Shown piece by piece: positions 38,440-51,433 of a stretch of 64,000 nt of DNA. Origin of the DNA: Petrolisthes cinctipes. Taxonomy: Eukaryota > Arthropoda > Malacostraca > Decapoda > Porcellanidae. The notes beneath the pieces were generated by a model, which was not told the origin of the DNA, made no database searches, and saw nothing but the letters and a program-made list of their open reading frames with translations. The stretch is from contig JAWQEG010000279.1 of assembly GCA_033782935.1 (NCBI GenBank), positions 2,814,001 through 2,878,000 on the forward strand, read 5' to 3'. Made by a program: the position numbers and the translations under genes. Position 1 is the stretch's first letter; each line of letters begins with the position of its first letter.

Positions 38440-41400
38440 AAAGATCGATTTTCAGTATGTTTTTGGCCTGTATTTTGAAAATACTCTAACACGGAATAGG
38501 CATGTACAGATACCTTCTGGGACCTCTAAATATCGAATTTTCGGGTGTTATGGGACTGAATTTGATATATCGATTTTTTGGCACCTATAATATCGATTTT
38601 TAGCATGTTTTTAGAATATATTTTGAAACTATTCTAGCACTGTGTAGGCATGTACAGATTGCTTCTGGGACCCCAAAATATTGAATTTTCGGGTGTTTTG
38701 AGCCTGAATTTGAGATATAAACGGGTACAGAAGATACATGCACATATTGACTTTAAGCATCTAAAATATCGATTTTCAGCATGTTTTGGGCCTGTATTTT
38801 GAAAATACTCTAACACTGAGTAGGCATGTACAGATTGCTTCTGGGACCCCAAAATATTGAATTTTCGGGTGTTTTTAGCCTGAATTTGAGATATAAACGG
38901 GTACTGAAGATGCATGCACATATCGACTTTTGTGCACCTAAAAGATCGATTTTCAGTATGTTTTGAGCATGTATTTTGAAAATACTCTAACACGGAGTAG
39001 GCATGTACAGATCGCTTCTGGGACCAATAAATATCGAATTTTCGGGTGTTTTGGGACTGAATTTGAGATATCGACTTTTTGGCACCTAAAAGATCGATTT
39101 TTAGCATGTTTTTAGCCTATATTTTGAAAATATTCTAGCACTGAGTAGGCATGTACAGATTGCTTCTGGGACCCCAAAATATTGAATTTTCTGGTGTTTT
39201 GAGCCTGAATTTGAAATATAAACGGGTACAGAAGATACATGCACATATTGACTTTGGGCACCAAAAATATCGATTTTCAGCATGTTTTGGGCCTGAATTT
39301 TGAAAATACTCTAACACGGAGTAGGCATGTACAGATCGCTTCTGGGACCCCAAAATATCGAATTTTCGGATGTTTAGGGCAAGAATTTGAGATATAAACG
39401 GGTACAGAAGATGCATGCACATATCGACTTTTGGGCACCTAAAAGATCGATTTTCAGTATGTTTTTGGCCTGTATTTTAAAAATACTCTAACAGGGAGTA
39501 GGCATGTACAGATACCTTCTGGGACCTCTAAATATCGAATTTTCTGGTGTTTTGGGAATGAATTTGAGATATCGATTTTTTGGCACCTAAAATGTCGATT
39601 TTTAGCATGTTTTTAGCCAATATTTTGAAAATATTCTAGCACTGTGTAGGCATGTACAGTTTGCTTCTGGGACCCCAAAATATTGAATTTTCGGGTGTTT
39701 TGAGCCTGAATTTGAGATATAAACGGGTACAGAAGATACATGCACATATTGACTTTGGGCACCAAAACTATCGATTTTCAGCATGTTTTGGGCCTGAATT
39801 TTGAAAATACTCTAACACGGAGTAGGCATGTACAGATCGCTTCTGGGACCCCAAAATATCGAATTTTCGGGTGTTTAGGGCCAGAATTTGAGATATAAAC
39901 GGGTACTGAAGATGCATGCACATATCGACTTTTGTGCACCTAAAAGATCGATTTTCAGTATGTTTTTGGCCTGTATTTTGAAAATACTCTAACAAGGAGT
40001 AGGCATGTACAGATACCTTCTGGGACCTCTAAATATCGAATTTTCGGGTGTTTTGGGACTGAATTTGATATATCGATTTTTTGGCACCTAGAATGTCAAT
40101 TTTTAGCATGTTTTTAGCCTATATTTTGAAAATATTCTAGCACTGTGTAGGCATGTACAGATTGCTTCTGGGACCCCAAAATATTGAATTTTCGGGTGTT
40201 TTGAGCCTGAATTTGAGATATAAACGGGTACAGAAGATAAATGCACATATTGACTTTGGGCATCTAAAATATTTATTTTTAGCATGTTTTGGGCCTGTAT
40301 TTTGAAAATACTCTAGCACTGAGTAGGCATGTACAGATCGCTTCTGGGACCCCAAAATATCGAATTTTCGGGTGTTTTGGGACTGAATTTGAGATCTCGA
40401 CTTTTTGGCACCTAAAAGATCGATTTTTAGCATGTTTTTAGCCTATATTTTGAAAATATTCTAGCACTGTACAAATTGCTTCTGGGACCCCAATATATTG
40501 AATTTTCGGGTGTTTAGGGCCAGAATTTGAGATATAAACGGGAACAGAAGATGCATGCACATATCGACTTTTGGCCACCTAAAAGATCGATTTTCAGTAT
40601 GTTTTTGGCCTGTATCTTGAAAATACTCTATCACGGAGTAGGCATGTACAGATACCTTCTGGGACCTATAAATATCGAATTTTCGGGTGTTTTGGGACTG
40701 AATTTGAGATATCGATTTTTTGGCACCTAAAATGTCGATTTTTAGCATGTTTTTAGCCTATATTTTGAAAATATTCTAGCACTGTGTAGGCATGTACAGA
40801 TTGCTTCTGGGACCCCAAATTATTGAATTTTCGGGTGTTTTGAGCCTGAATTTGAGATATAAACGGGTACAGAAGATACATGCACATATTGACTTTGGGC
40901 ATCTAAAATATCGATTTTCAGCATGTTTTGGGCCTGTATTTTGAAAATACTCTAACACTGAGTAGGTATGTACAGATTGCTTCTGGGACCCCAAAATATT
41001 GAATTTTCGGGTGTTTTGAGCCTGAATTTGAGATATAAACGGGTTCTGAAGATGCATGCACATATCGACTTTTGTGCAACTATAAGATCGATTTTCAGTA
41101 TGTTTTGAGCATGTATTTTGAAAATACTCTAACACGGAGTAGGCATGTACAGATACCTTCTGGGACCTCTAAATATCGAATTTTCGGGTGTTTTGGGAGT
41201 GAATTTGAGATATCGATTTTTGGGCATCTAAAATATCGATTATCAGCATGTTTTGGGCCTGTAATTTGAAAATACTCTAACACTGAGTAGGCATGTACAG
41301 ATTGCTTCTGGGACCCCTAAATATCGAATTTTCGGGTGTTTTGGGACTGAATTTGAGATATCGACTTTTTGGCACTTAAAAGATCGATTTTTAGCATGTT

Positions 41401-41722
41401 TTTAGCCTATATTTTGAAAATATTCTAGCACTGTACAGATTGCTTCTGGGACCCCAAAATATTGAATTTTCGGGTGTTTTGAGCCAGAATTTGAGATATA
41501 AACGGGTACAGAAGATGCATGCACATATCGACTTTTGGGCACCTAAAAGATCGATTTTCAGTATGTTTTTGGCCTGTATTTTGAAAATACTCTAACACTG
41601 AGTAGGCATGTACAGATTGCTTCTGGGACCCCAAAATATTGAATTTTCGGGTGTTTTGAGCCTGAATTTGAGATATAAACGGGTACAGAAGATGCTTGCA
41701 CATATCGACTTTTGGGCACCTA
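38440..41722 (+). repeat. Source block of a 3,283-bp duplication inside unit 2
   Basis: 38,440-39,760 recurs at 41,723-43,043 (spacing 3,283). 40,900-41,687 recurs at 43,043-43,830 (spacing 2,143). The two matches keep their order, and the 1,140 bp between them is absent from the second copy. Shared markers are ACGGAATAGGC, GACTTTAAGCATC, GGGCAAGAATTTG, AGCCAATATTTTG, TGAGTAGGTATG and GGGTTCTGAAG. Confidence 0.8.
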
Positions 41723-43863
41723 AAAGATCGATTTTCAGTATGTTTTTGGCCTGTATTTTGAAAATACTCTAACACGGAATAGGCATGTACAGATACCTTC
41801 TGGGACCTCTAAATATCGAATTTTCGGGTGTTATGGGACTGAATTTGATATATCGATTTTTTGGCACCTATAATATCGATTTTTAGCATGTTTTTAGAAT
41901 ATATTTTGAAACTATTCTAGCACTGTGTAGGCATGTACAGATTGCTTCTGGGACCCCAAAATATTGAATTTTCGGGTGTTTTGAGCCTGAATTTGAGATA
42001 TAAACGGGTACAGAAGATACATGCACATATTGACTTTAAGCATCTAAAATATCGATTTTCAGCATGTTTTGGGCCTGTATTTTGAAAATACTCTAACACT
42101 GAGTAGGCATGTACAGATTGCTTCTGGGACCCCAAAATATTGAATTTTCGGGTGTTTTTAGCCTGAATTTGAGATATAAACGGGTACTGAAGATGCATGC
42201 ACATATCGACTTTTGTGCACCTAAAAGATCGATTTTCAGTATGTTTTGAGCATGTATTTTGAAAATACTCTAACACGGAGTAGGCATGTACAGATCGCTT
42301 CTGGGACCAATAAATATCGAATTTTCGGGTGTTTTGGGACTGAATTTGAGATATCGACTTTTTGGCACCTAAAAGATCGATTTTTAGCATGTTTTTAGCC
42401 TATATTTTGAAAATATTCTAGCACTGAGTAGGCATGTACAGATTGCTTCTGGGACCCCAAAATATTGAATTTTCTGGTGTTTTGAGCCTGAATTTGAAAT
42501 ATAAACGGGTACAGAAGATACATGCACATATTGACTTTGGGCACCAAAAATATCGATTTTCAGCATGTTTTGGGCCTGAATTTTGAAAATACTCTAACAC
42601 GGAGTAGGCATGTACAGATCGCTTCTGGGACCCCAAAATATCGAATTTTCGGATGTTTAGGGCAAGAATTTGAGATATAAACGGGTACAGAAGATGCATG
42701 CACATATCGACTTTTGGGCACCTAAAAGATCGATTTTCAGTATGTTTTTGGCCTGTATTTTAAAAATACTCTAACAGGGAGTAGGCATGTACAGATACCT
42801 TCTGGGACCTCTAAATATCGAATTTTCTGGTGTTTTGGGAATGAATTTGAGATATCGATTTTTTGGCACCTAAAATGTCGATTTTTAGCATGTTTTTAGC
42901 CAATATTTTGAAAATATTCTAGCACTGTGTAGGCATGTACAGTTTGCTTCTGGGACCCCAAAATATTGAATTTTCGGGTGTTTTGAGCCTGAATTTGAGA
43001 TATAAACGGGTACAGAAGATACATGCACATATTGACTTTGGGCATCTAAAATATCGATTTTCAGCATGTTTTGGGCCTGTATTTTGAAAATACTCTAACA
43101 CTGAGTAGGTATGTACAGATTGCTTCTGGGACCCCAAAATATTGAATTTTCGGGTGTTTTGAGCCTGAATTTGAGATATAAACGGGTTCTGAAGATGCAT
43201 GCACATATCGACTTTTGTGCACCTATAAGATCGATTTTCAGTATGTTTTGAGCATGTATTTTGAAAATACTCTAACACGGAGTAGGCATGTACAGATACC
43301 TTCTGGGACCTCTAAATATCGAATTTTCGGGTGTTTTGGGAGTGAATTTGAGATATCGATTTTTGGGCATCTAAAATATCGATTTTCAGCATGTTTTGGG
43401 CCTGTAATTTGAAAATACTCTAACACTGAGTAGGCATGTACAGATTGCTTCTGGGACCCCTAAATATCGAATTTTCGGGTGTTTTGGGACTGAATTTGAG
43501 ATATCGACTTTTTGGCACTTAAAAGATCGATTTTTAGCATGTTTTTAGCCTATATTTTGAAAATATTCTAGCACTGTACAGATTGCTTCTGGGACCCCAA
43601 AATATTGAATTTTCGGGTGTTTTGAGCCAGAATTTGAGATATAAACGGGTACAGAAGATGCATGCACATATCGACTTTTGGGCACCTAAAAGATCGATTT
43701 TCAGTATGTTTTTGGCCTGTATTTTGAAAATACTCTAACACTGAGTAGGCATGTACAGATTGCTTCTGGGACCCCAAAATATTGAATTTTCGGGTGTTTT
43801 GAGCCTGAATTTGAGATATAAACGGGTACTGAAGATGCATGCAAATATCGACTTTTGTGCACC
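41723..43863 (+). repeat. Second copy of the 3,283-bp block with 1,140 bp missing
   Basis: The join lies near 43,043, where the sequence switches from the GGGCACCAAAACTATCG context expected from 39.77 kb to GGGCATCTAAAATATCG as at 40.91 kb. No counterpart exists in unit 1, where 28.5 kb runs straight on to 28.8 kb, so this duplication is specific to unit 2. Confidence 0.78.
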
Positions 43864-45421
43864 TAAAAGATCGATTTTCAGTATGTTTTGAGCATGTATT
43901 TTGAAAATACTCTAACACGGAGTAGGCATGTACAGATCGCTTCTGGGACCCCTAAATATCGAATTTTCGGGTGTTTTGATACTGAATTTGAGATATCGAC
44001 TTTTTGGCACCTAAAAGATCGATTTTTAGCATGTTTTTAGCCTATATTTTGAAAATATTCTAGCACTGTACAGATTGCCTCTGGGACCCCAAAATATTGA
44101 ATTTTCGGGTGTTTTGAGCCTGAATTTGAGATATAAACGGGTACAGAAGATACATGCACATATTGACTTTGGGCACCAAAAATATCGATTTTCAGCATGT
44201 TTTGGGCCTGAAATTTGAAAATACTCTAACACGGATTAGGCATTTACAGATCACTTCTGGGACCCCAAAATATCGAATTTTCGGGTGTTTAGGGCCAGAA
44301 TTTGAGATATAAACGGGTACTGAAGATGCATGCACATATCGACTTTTGTGCACCTAAAAGATCGATTTTCAGTATGTTTTGAGCATGTATTTTGAAAATA
44401 CTCTAACACGGAGTAGGCATGTACAGATCGCTTCTGGGACCCCTAAATATCGAATTTTCGGGTGTTTTGGGACTGAATTTGAGATATCGACTTTTTGGCA
44501 CCTAAAAGATCGATTTTTAGCATGTTTTTAGCCTATATTTTGAAAATATTCTAGCACTGAGTATGTACAGATTGCTTCTGGGACCCCAAAATATTGAATT
44601 TTCGGGTGTTTTGAGCCTGAATTTGAGATATAAACGGGTACAGAAGATACATGCACATATTGACTTTGGGCACCAAAAATATCGATTTTCAGCATGTTTT
44701 GGGCCTGAATTTTGAAAATACTCTAACACTGAGTAGGCATGTACAGATCGCTTTTGAGACCCGCAAATATCGAATTTTCGGGTGTTTAGGGCCAGAATTT
44801 GAGATATAAACGGGTACAGAAGATGCATGCACATATCGACTTTTGGGCACCTAAAAGATCGATTTTCAGTATGTTTTTGGCCTGTATTTTGAAAATACTC
44901 TAACATGGAGTAGGCATGTACAGATACCTTCTGGGACCTCTAAATATCGAATTTTCGGGTGTTTTGGGACTGAATTTGAGATATCGATTTTTTGGCACCG
45001 AAAATGTCGATGTTTAGCATGTTTTTAGCCTATATTTTGAAAATATTCTAGCACTGTGTAGGCATGTACAGATTGCTTCTGGGACCCCAAAATATTGAAT
45101 TTTCGGGTGTTTTGAGCCTGAATTTAAGATATAAACGGGTACAGAAGATACATGCACATATTGACTTTGGGCATCTAAAATATCGATTTTCAGCATGTTT
45201 TGGGCCTGTATTTTGAAAATACTCTAACACTGAGTAGGCATGTACAGATTGCTTCTTGGACCCCGAAATATTGAATTTTCGGGTGTTTTGAGCCTGAATT
45301 TGAGATATAAACGGGTACTGAAGATGCATGCACATATCGACTTTTGTGCACCTAAAAGATCGATTTTCAGTATGTTTTGAGCATGTATTTTGAAAATACT
45401 CTAACACTGAGTAGGCATGTA

Positions 45422-47101
45422 CAGATCGCTTCTGGGACCCCTAAATATCGAATTTTCGGGTGTTTTGGGACTGAATTTGAGATATCTACTTTTTGGCACC
45501 TAAAAGATCGATTTTTAGCATGTTTTTAGCCTATATTTTGAAAATATTCTAGCACTGAGTAGGCATGTACAGATTGCTTCTGGGACCCCAAAATATTGAA
45601 TTTTTTGGTGTTTTGAGCCTGAATTTGAAATATAAACGGGTACAGAAGATACATGCACATATTGACTTTGGGCACCAAAAATATCGATTTTCAGCATGTT
45701 TTGGGCCTGAATTTTGAAAATACTCTAACACGGAGTAGGCATGTACAGATCGCTTCTGGGACCCCAAAATATCGAATTTTCGGGTGTGTAGGGACAGAAT
45801 TTGAGATATAAACGGGTACAGAAGATGCATGCACATATCGACTTTTGGGCACCTAAAAGATCGATTTTCAGTATGTTTTTGGCCTGTATTTTGAAAATAC
45901 TCTAACACGGAGTAGGCATGTACAGATACCTTCTTGGACCTCTAAATATCGAATTTTCGGGTGTTTTGGGACTGAATTTGAGATATCGATTTTCTGGCAC
46001 CTAAAATGTCGATTTTTAGCATGTTTTAAGCCTATATTTTGAAAATATTCTAGCACTGTGTAGGCATGTACAGATTGCTTCTGGGACCACAAAATATTGA
46101 ATTTTCAGGTGTTTTGAGCCTGAATTTGAGATATAAACGGGTACAGAAGATACATGCACATATTGACTTTGGGCACCAAAAATATCGATTTTCAGCATGT
46201 TTTGGGCCTGAATTTTGAAAATACTCTAACACGGAGTAGGCATGTACAGATCGCTTCTGGGACCCCAAAATATCGAATTTTCGGATGTTTAGGGCCAGAA
46301 TTTGAGATATAAACGGGTACAGAAGATGCATGCACATATCGACTTTTGGGCACCTAAAAGATCGATTTTCAGTATGTTTTTGGCCTGTATTTTGAAAATA
46401 CTCTAACACTGAGTAGGCATGTACAGATTGCTTCTGGGACCCCAAAATATTGAATTTTCGGGTGTTTTGAGCCTGAATTTGAGATATAAACGGGTACTGA
46501 AGATGCATGCACATATCGACTTTTGGGCACCTAAAAGATCGATTTTCAGTATCTTTTTGGCCTGTATTTGGAAAATACTCTAACACGGAGTAGGCATGTA
46601 CAGATACCTTCTGGGACCTCTAAATATCGAATTTTCGGGTGTTTTGGGACTGAATTTGAGATATCGATTTTTTGGCACCTAAAATGTCGATTTTTAGCAT
46701 GTTTTTAGCCTATATTTTGAAAATATTCTAGCACTGTGTAGGCATGTACAGATTGCTTTTGGGACCCCAAAATATTGAATTTTCGGGTGTTTTGAGCCTG
46801 AATTTGAGATATAAACGGGGACAGAAGATACATGCACATATTGACTTTGGGCATCTAAAAGATCGATTTTCAGCATGTTTTGGGCCTGTATTTTGAAAAT
46901 ACTCTAACACTGAGTAGGCATGTACAGATTGCTTCTGGGACCCCAAAATATTGAATTTTCGGGTGTTTTGAGCCTGAATTTGAGATATAAACGGGTACTG
47001 AAGATGCATGCACATATCGACTTTTGTGCACCTAAAAGATCGATTTTCAGTATGTTTTGAGCATGTATTTTGAAAATACTCTAACACTGAGTAGGCATGT
47101 A
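45422..47101 (+). repeat. Copy 1 of a 1,680-bp tandem duplication
   Basis: S monomers starting at 45422, 45923 and 46601 are repeated at 47102, 47603 and 48281, each 1,680 bp later. Shared markers are GAATTTTTTGGTG, GGGTGTGTAGGG, CCTTCTTGGACC, GATTTTCTGGCACC, CATGTTTTAAGCC, GGGACCACAAAATATTG and CAGTATCTTTTTGGCC. Confidence 0.85.
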
Positions 47102-48781
47102 CAGATAGCTTCTGGGACCAATAAATATCGAATTTTCGGGTGTTTTGGGACTGAATTTGATATATCTACTTTTTGGCACCTAAAAGATCGATTTTTAGCA
47201 TGTTTTTAGCCTATATTTTGAAAATATTCTAGCACTGAGTAGGCATGTACAGATTGCTTCTGGGACCCCAAAATATTGAATTTTTTGGTGTTTTGAGCCT
47301 GAATTTGAAATATAAACGGGTACAGAAGATACATGCACATATTGACTTTGGGCACCAAAAATATCGATTTTCAGCATGTTTTGTGCCTGAATTTTGAAAA
47401 TACTCTAACACGGAGTAGGCATGTACAGATCGCTTTTGGGACCCCAAAATATCGAATTTTCGGGTGTGTAGGGCCAGAATTTGAGATATAAACGGGTACA
47501 GAAGATGCATGCACATATCGACTTTTGGGCACCTAAAAGATCGATTTTCAGTATGTTTTTGGCCTGTATTTTGAAAATACTCTAACACGGAGTAGGCATG
47601 TACAGATACCTTCTTGGACCTCTAAATATCGAATTTTCGGGTGTTTTGGGACTGAATTTGAGATATCGATTTTCTGGCACCTAAAATGTCGATTTTTAGC
47701 ATGTTTTAAGCCTATATTTTGAAAATATTCTAGCACTGTGTAGGCATGTACAGATTGTTTCTGGGACCACAAAATATTGAATTTTCGGGTGTTTTGAGCC
47801 TGAATTTGAGATATAAACGGGTACAGAAGATACATGCACATATTGACTTTGGGCACCAAAAATATCGATTTTCAGCATGTTTTGGGCCTGAATTTTGAAA
47901 ATACTCTAACACGGAGTAGGCATGTACAGATCGCTTCTGGGACCCCAAAATATCGAATTTTCGGATGTTTAGGGCCAGAATTTGAGATATAAACGTTTAC
48001 AGAAGATGCATGCACATATCGACTTTTGGGCACCTAAAAGATCGATTTTCAGTATGTTTTTGGCCTGTATTTTGAAAATACTCTAACACTGAGTAGGCAT
48101 GTACAGATTGCTTCTGGGACCCCAAAATATTGGATTTTCGGGTGTTTTGAGCCTGAATTTGAGATATAAACGGGTACTGAAGATGCATGCACATATCGAC
48201 TTTTGGGCACCTAAAAGATCGATTTTCAGTATCTTTTTGGCCTGTATTTTGAAAATACTCTAACACGGAGTAGGCATGTACAGATACCTTCTGGGACCTC
48301 TAAATATCGAATTTTCGGGTGTTTTGGGACTGAATTTGAGATATCGATTTTTTGGCACCTAAAATGTCGATTTTTAGCATGTTTTTAGCCTATATTTTGA
48401 AAATATTCTAGCACTGTGTAGGCATGTACAGATTGCTTTTGGGACCCCAAAATATTGAATTTTCGGGTGTTTTGAGCCTGAATTTGAGATATAAACGGGG
48501 ACAGAAGATACATGCACATATTGACTTTGGGCATCTAAAAGATCGATTTTCAGCATGTTTAAGGCCTGTATTTTGAAAATACTCTAACACTGAGTAGGCA
48601 TGTACAGATTGCTTCTGGGACCCCAAAATATTGAATTTTCTGGTGTTTTGAGCCTGAATTTGAGATATAAACGGGTACTGAAGATGCATGCACATATCGA
48701 CTTTTGGGCACCTAAAAGATCGATTTTCAGTATGTTTTCGGCCTGTAATTTGAAAATACTCTAACACGGAGTAGGCATGTA
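47102..48781 (+). repeat. Copy 2 of the 1,680-bp tandem duplication
   Basis: It follows copy 1 directly. The first monomer differs (AGCTTCTGGGACCAATAAA and GATATATCTAC, against CGCTTCTGGGACCCCTAAA and GATATCTAC in copy 1) and matches 31.2 kb. The last monomer (48605-48781) reads TTTGGGCACC and TTTTCGGCCTGTAATTTG instead of TTTGTGCACC and TTTTGAGCATG. The two ends have therefore been exchanged with other array members. Confidence 0.8.
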
Positions 48782-51433
48782 CAGATACCTTCTGGGACCT
48801 CTAAATATCGAATTTTCGGGTGTTTTGGGACTGAATTTGAGATATCGATTTTTTGGCACCTAAAATGTCGATTTTTAGCATGTTTTTAGCCTATATTTTG
48901 AAAATATTCTAGCACTGTGTAGGCATGTACAGATTGCTTCTGGGACCCCAAAATATTGAATTTTCGGGTGTTTTGAGCCTGCATTTAAGATATAAACGGG
49001 TACAGAAGATACATGCACATATTGACTTTAGGCATCTAAAATATCGATTTTCAGCATGTTTTGGGCCTGTATTTTGAAAATACTCTAACACGGAGTAGGC
49101 ATGTACAGATACCTTCTGGGACCTCTAAATATCGAATTTTCGGGTGTTTTGGGACTGAATTTGAGATATCGATTTTTTGGCACCTAAAATGTCGATGTTT
49201 AGCATGTTTTTAGCCTATATTTTGAAAATATTCTAGCACTGTGTAGGCATGTACAGATTGCTTCTGGGACCCCAAGATATTGAATTTTCGGGTGTTTTGA
49301 GCCTGAATTTGAGATATAAACGGGTACAGAAGATACATGCACATATTGACTTTGGGCACCAAAAATATCGATTTTCAGCATGTTTTGGGCCTGAATTTTG
49401 AAAATACTCTAACACGGAGTAGGCATGTACAGATCGCTTCTGGGACCCCAAAATATCGAATTTTCGGGTGTTTAGGGCCAGAATTTGAGATATAAACGGG
49501 TACAGAAGATGCATGCACATATCGACTTTTGGGCACCTAAAAGATCGATTTTCAGTATGTTTTTGGCCTGTATTTTGAAAATACTCTAACACGGAGTAGG
49601 CATGTACAGATACCTTCTGGCACCTCTAAATATCGAATTTTCGGGTGTTTTGGGACTGAATTTGTGATATCGATTTTTTGGCACCTAAAATGTCGATTTT
49701 TAGCATGTTTTTAGCCTATATTTTGAAAATATTCTAGCACTGTGTAGGCATGTACAGATTGCTTCTGGGACCCCAAAATATTGAATTTTCGGGTGTTTTG
49801 AGCCTGAATTTGAAATATAAACGGGTACAGAAGATACATGCACATATTGACTTTGGGCATCTAAAATATCGATTTTCTGCATGTTTTTGGCCTGTAATTT
49901 GAAAATACTCTAACACGGAGTAGGCATGTACAGATCGCTTCTGGGACCCCAAAATATCGAATTTTCGGGTGTTTAGGGCCAGAATTTGAGATATAAACGG
50001 GTACAGAAGATGCATGCACATATCGACGTTTGGGCACCTAAAAGATCGATTTTCAGTATGTTTTTGGCCTGTATTTTGAAAATACTCTAACACGGAGTAG
50101 GCATGTACAGATACCTTCTGGGACCTCTAAATTTCGAATTTTCGGGTGTTTTGGGACTGAATTTGAGATATCGATTTTTTGGCACCTAAAATGTCGATTT
50201 TTAGCATGTTTTAAGCCTATATTTTGAAAATATTCTAGCACTGTGTAGGCATGTACAGATTGCTTCTGGGACCCCAAAATATCGAATTTTCGGGTGTTTT
50301 GAGCCTGAATTTGAGATATAAACGGGTACTGAAGATGCATACTCATATCGACTTTTGTGCACCTAAAAGATCGATTTTAAGGATGTTTTGAGCATGTATT
50401 TTGAAAATACTCTAACACGGAGTAGGCATGTACAGATCGCTTCTGGGACCAATAAATATCGAATTTTCGGGTGTTTTGGGACTGAATTTGAGATATCGAC
50501 TTTTTGGCACCTAAAAGATCGATTTTTAGCATGTTTTTACCCTATATTTTGAAAATATTCTGGCACTGAGTAGGCATGTACAGATTGCTTCTGGGACCCC
50601 AAAATATTGAATTTTCGGGTGTTTTGAGCCTGAATTTGAGATATAAACGGGTACAGAAGATACATGCACATATTGAATTTGGGCACCAAAAATATCGATT
50701 TTCAGCATGTTTTGGGCCTGAATTTTGAAAATACTCTAACACGGAGTAGGCATGTACAGATCGCTTCTGGGACCCCAAAATATCGAATTTTCGGGTGTTT
50801 AGGGCCAGAATTTGAGATATAAACGGGTACAGAAGATGCATGCACATATCGACTTTTGGGCACCTAAAAGATCGATTTTCAGTATGTTTTTGGCCTGTAT
50901 TTTTAAAATACTCTAACACGGAGTAGTCATGTACAGATACCTTCTGGGACCTCTAAATATCGAATTTTCGAGTGTTTTGGGACTGAATTTGATATATCGA
51001 TTTTTTGGCACCTAAAATGTCTATTTTTAGCATGTTTTTAGCCTATATTTTGAAAATATTCTAGCACTGTGTAGGCATGTACAGATTGCTTCTGGGACCC
51101 CAAAATATTGATTTTTCGGGTGTTTTGAGCCTGAATTTGAGATATAAACGGGTACAGAAGATACATGCACATATTAACTTTGGGCATCTAAAATATCGAT
51201 TTTCAGCATGTTTTGGGCCTGTATTTTGAAAATACTCTAACACTGAGTAGGCATGTACAGATTGCTTCTGGGACCCCAAAATATTGAATTTTCGGGTGTT
51301 TTGAGCCTGAATTTGAGATATAAACGGGTACTGATGATGCATGCACATATCGACTTTTATGCACCTAAAAGATCGATTTTCAGTATGTTTTGAGCATGTA
51401 TTTTGAAAATACTCTACACGGAGTAGGCATGTA
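48782..51433 (+). repeat. Satellite between two tandem duplications
   Basis: Mixed units include an S-L dimer at 48782-49105 and trimers after it. Local variants include GCCTGCATTTAAGATATAAAC (48.98 kb), CCCCAAGATATTG (49.27 kb), GAATTTGTGATATCG (49.66 kb), GATTTTCTGCATG (49.87 kb), ATCGACGTTTGGGC (50.03 kb) and a 1-bp loss in ACTCTACACGG (51.41 kb). No genes or unique sequence were seen. Confidence 0.75.

Larger units (their letters stand above)
31416..47350 (+). repeat. Unit 2 of the tandem duplication of about 15.9 kb
   Basis: Offset to unit 1 changes in steps along the copy: 15,928 up to about 32.95 kb, then 14,436, 14,927 near 34 kb, 13,758 (34.5-36.6 kb), 12,755 (36.7-38.4 kb), 12,254 (38.5-40.7 kb), then 15,213, 15,209, 15,416 and 15,917 towards the end. 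Steps of 1,003 and 501 bp equal a hexamer and a trimer, so the copies differ mainly by gain or loss of whole higher-order units. Base identity looks to be above 99% where I compared them (about seven differences across 31.5-32.95 kb). Confidence 0.8.
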
